From the NCBI GenBank assembly GCA_043778375.1, contig JAYWGH010000030.1:1-27186 (forward strand): DNA of 27,186 nt, written 5' to 3'. Both the position numbers and the translations under genes were made by a program. Origin of the DNA: CAIVSN01 sp043778375. Lineage in GTDB: Bacteria > Patescibacteriota > Gracilibacteria > BD1-5 > UBA2023. Below are positions 25,975-27,186 of the stretch, one piece after another. How positions within the stretch are numbered: position 1 is the stretch's first letter; each line of letters opens with the position of its first letter. The notes below the pieces were generated by a model. The model was given only the letters and a program-made list of their open reading frames with translations, was not told the origin of the DNA and did no database searches.

Positions 25975-27099
25975 ATGAAATTTTTGATCACTACTGCCCC
26001 CGGCCTCGAGTCACTCGTCAAGCGCGAATGCGAAAAGCTTGGATACAAACCTACCGAGGTCACTGACCGCTCAGTCGTTGTAGAGGGAGATGAAACAGTT
26101 CTCTGTAATCTCAACCTCTGGCTCCGGTGTGCGAACCGAGTATACCTCGTCCTCGAGGAGGGACTCGCAACAGATTTTGAAGATCTTTTTAGTCTCGCCC
26201 AGGGAGTCGACTGGCGAAAATATCGTCCTGCGAACTCTCCTATTATCGTCGAGACAGTGACAGTACGATCCGCACTTTCGAGTGAGCCCGCCATCCAGCG
26301 AACGGTCAAAAAAGCGATCATCGACGGACTCGTCGGTCGTAGTGGAGAAATAGTCCCTGAGGTAGAGAGTCTCCCCTCTTTTCGGATACTCGTCCTCGTA
26401 CGCAATGACCGAGCGCTCCTCCTCCTCGATAGCTCAGGAGATGCTCTCCATAAACGAGGATACCGTATTGAGGCGGGTGAAGCTCCTCTCAAGGAGACTC
26501 TCGCCGCTGCTATGATCTACCTCTCCAACTGGCGGTACCGTGAGCCATTTCTTGACCCATGTGCCGGGGCTGGGACTATCCCTATAGAGGCTGCTATGAT
26601 CGCCCGTAATGTTGCTCCAGGACTGAGGCGACACTTCGCACTCGAAAACTGGGACTGGATACCACCTAAATATCTCGCTGAGGCTCGTGATCACGCAAAA
26701 ACTCAGATCTACCCACCAGGAGGATACTCTATATCGGGGAGCGATATCGACGCAAATATGATGGAGCAGGCGGAGTATAACGCTAAAGTCGCTTGAGTCG
26801 CTGCTGATATCACCTGGACTACTGCGGACGCTCTCTCTCGGGACCTCTCTGGAGCTATCACGATCGTGACCAATCCACCATACGGAGATCGTATTGAGAC
26901 GGAGGATGTGGAGCCACTGCACGCTCGCTTACTAGATGAGTTTAAAAATCGCCCGACTCTCTCAGGTGGTGTGATCACAAATGTTGAGTCCTTCATCGGA
27001 GGAACTCGTAAATTTTTCGATCGTCGAAAGCTCTGGAACTGATCAATAGAGTGCCAATACTGCTTTCGCAAGGGAGAACGCGCACCAAAGAAGAGCTAA
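25975..27099 (+). CDS. THUMP-domain RNA guanine-N2 methyltransferase (RlmL/YpsC type)
   Basis: 374 residues with two TGA codons (26794-26796 and 27040-27042). The N-terminus opens as in the RlmL/YpsC family (ITTAPGLESLVKRECEKLG) and continues into a THUMP RNA-binding region (about residues 45-160). The Rossmann methyltransferase domain has DPCAGAGTIPIEAAMIA at 194-210 for SAM binding and TNPPYGDRI near residue 300, the NPPY loop used for base amino methylation. The probable target is a 23S rRNA guanine (m2G). Start ATG 25975 (MKFLITTAPG) fits the family. It is divergent from the preceding methyltransferase, and its stop overlaps the end of a minus-strand gene at 27096. Confidence 0.92.
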
Positions 27100-27186
27100 T
27101 CCCTCCCCATCCTCGCATCGAGACGCATGAGCTCATATCGCACTTTACGAGTCCGTACAACTTCCTCGATAGAGTGTTCATTCTTA
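27096..27186 (-). CDS. C-terminal end of a minus-strand gene, cut by the window edge
   Basis: An open minus-strand frame enters from the right edge and ends at TAG (27098-27096), giving 29 residues with a charged helical look (EEVVRTRKVRYELMRLDA). The stop overlaps the TAA of the THUMP methyltransferase. The frame is chosen for its protein-like composition; the other two minus frames look worse. The product cannot be told. Confidence 0.4.
   Translation of the reverse strand, partial: KNEHSIEEVVRTRKVRYELMRLDARMGRD

Noticed and set aside
25866..26492. Minus-strand open frame of 208 codons opposite the THUMP methyltransferase.
   Set aside because: Arg/Ser-rich shadow; the plus-strand frame carries the DPCAGAGT and NPPY motifs.
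26..27099. Idea that the many apparently interrupted genes are pseudogenes.
   Set aside because: All the interruptions inside conserved genes are TGA, none is TAA or TAG, and they fall on glycine positions; recoding explains them.

Overview
The window reads as a genome fragment of a candidate-phyla-radiation (Patescibacteria) bacterium that uses UGA as glycine (translation table 25), most likely Gracilibacteria or Absconditabacteria (SR1). Conserved genes carry in-frame TGA exactly where their families need glycine: the DGG of RNase HI (13972-13974), the DREGEA of topoisomerase I (23192-23194, minus strand), and the C-terminal KGFK of the F1 beta subunit (15757-15759). All coding regions here were therefore read with TGA as Gly and only TAA/TAG as stops. 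This joins many apparent fragments into full-length genes.

Layout. 26-2309: a type IV pilin-like protein carrying a delta-60-repeat domain, then a small lipoprotein, closed by a bidirectional terminator. 2379-4540 (minus): dnaN followed by pheS. 4748-6142: an AT-rich accessory patch with a nuclease/toxin-like gene (probably frameshifted), a small antitoxin-like gene and an unknown gene. 6258-8497: a NUDIX hydrolase, a shrunken metallo-beta-lactamase-like protein, and an unknown 407-aa protein with a faint PEP-synthase flavour. 8599-16634: a full F1Fo ATP synthase operon in canonical order (atpB-E-F-H-A-G-D-C), with an unknown gene inserted between atpA and atpG, RNase HI between atpG and atpD, and a second unknown gene between atpD and atpC. 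The delta subunit is very short. A strong terminator follows atpC. 16708-21182: two large unknown TGA-rich proteins flanking trpS (minus). 21239-23455 (minus): topA. 23602-24757: inorganic pyrophosphatase plus a second NUDIX hydrolase. 24776-25873 (minus): a class I SAM methyltransferase. 25975-27099: a THUMP-type RNA methyltransferase. A minus-strand gene enters at the right edge.

The core genes form a small informational and energy set: replication clamp, topoisomerase, two tRNA synthetases, rRNA methylation, pyrophosphate removal and ATP synthase. They are GC-richer and nearly free of TGA. The unknown genes are AT-richer and full of TGA. No purine-rich Shine-Dalgarno sequence was seen before any start; several starts are instead preceded by a short C-rich run, and several genes appear to have nearly leaderless mRNAs. 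No tRNA, rRNA, CRISPR array or insertion sequence was recognised. No gene-free stretch exceeds 300 bases.
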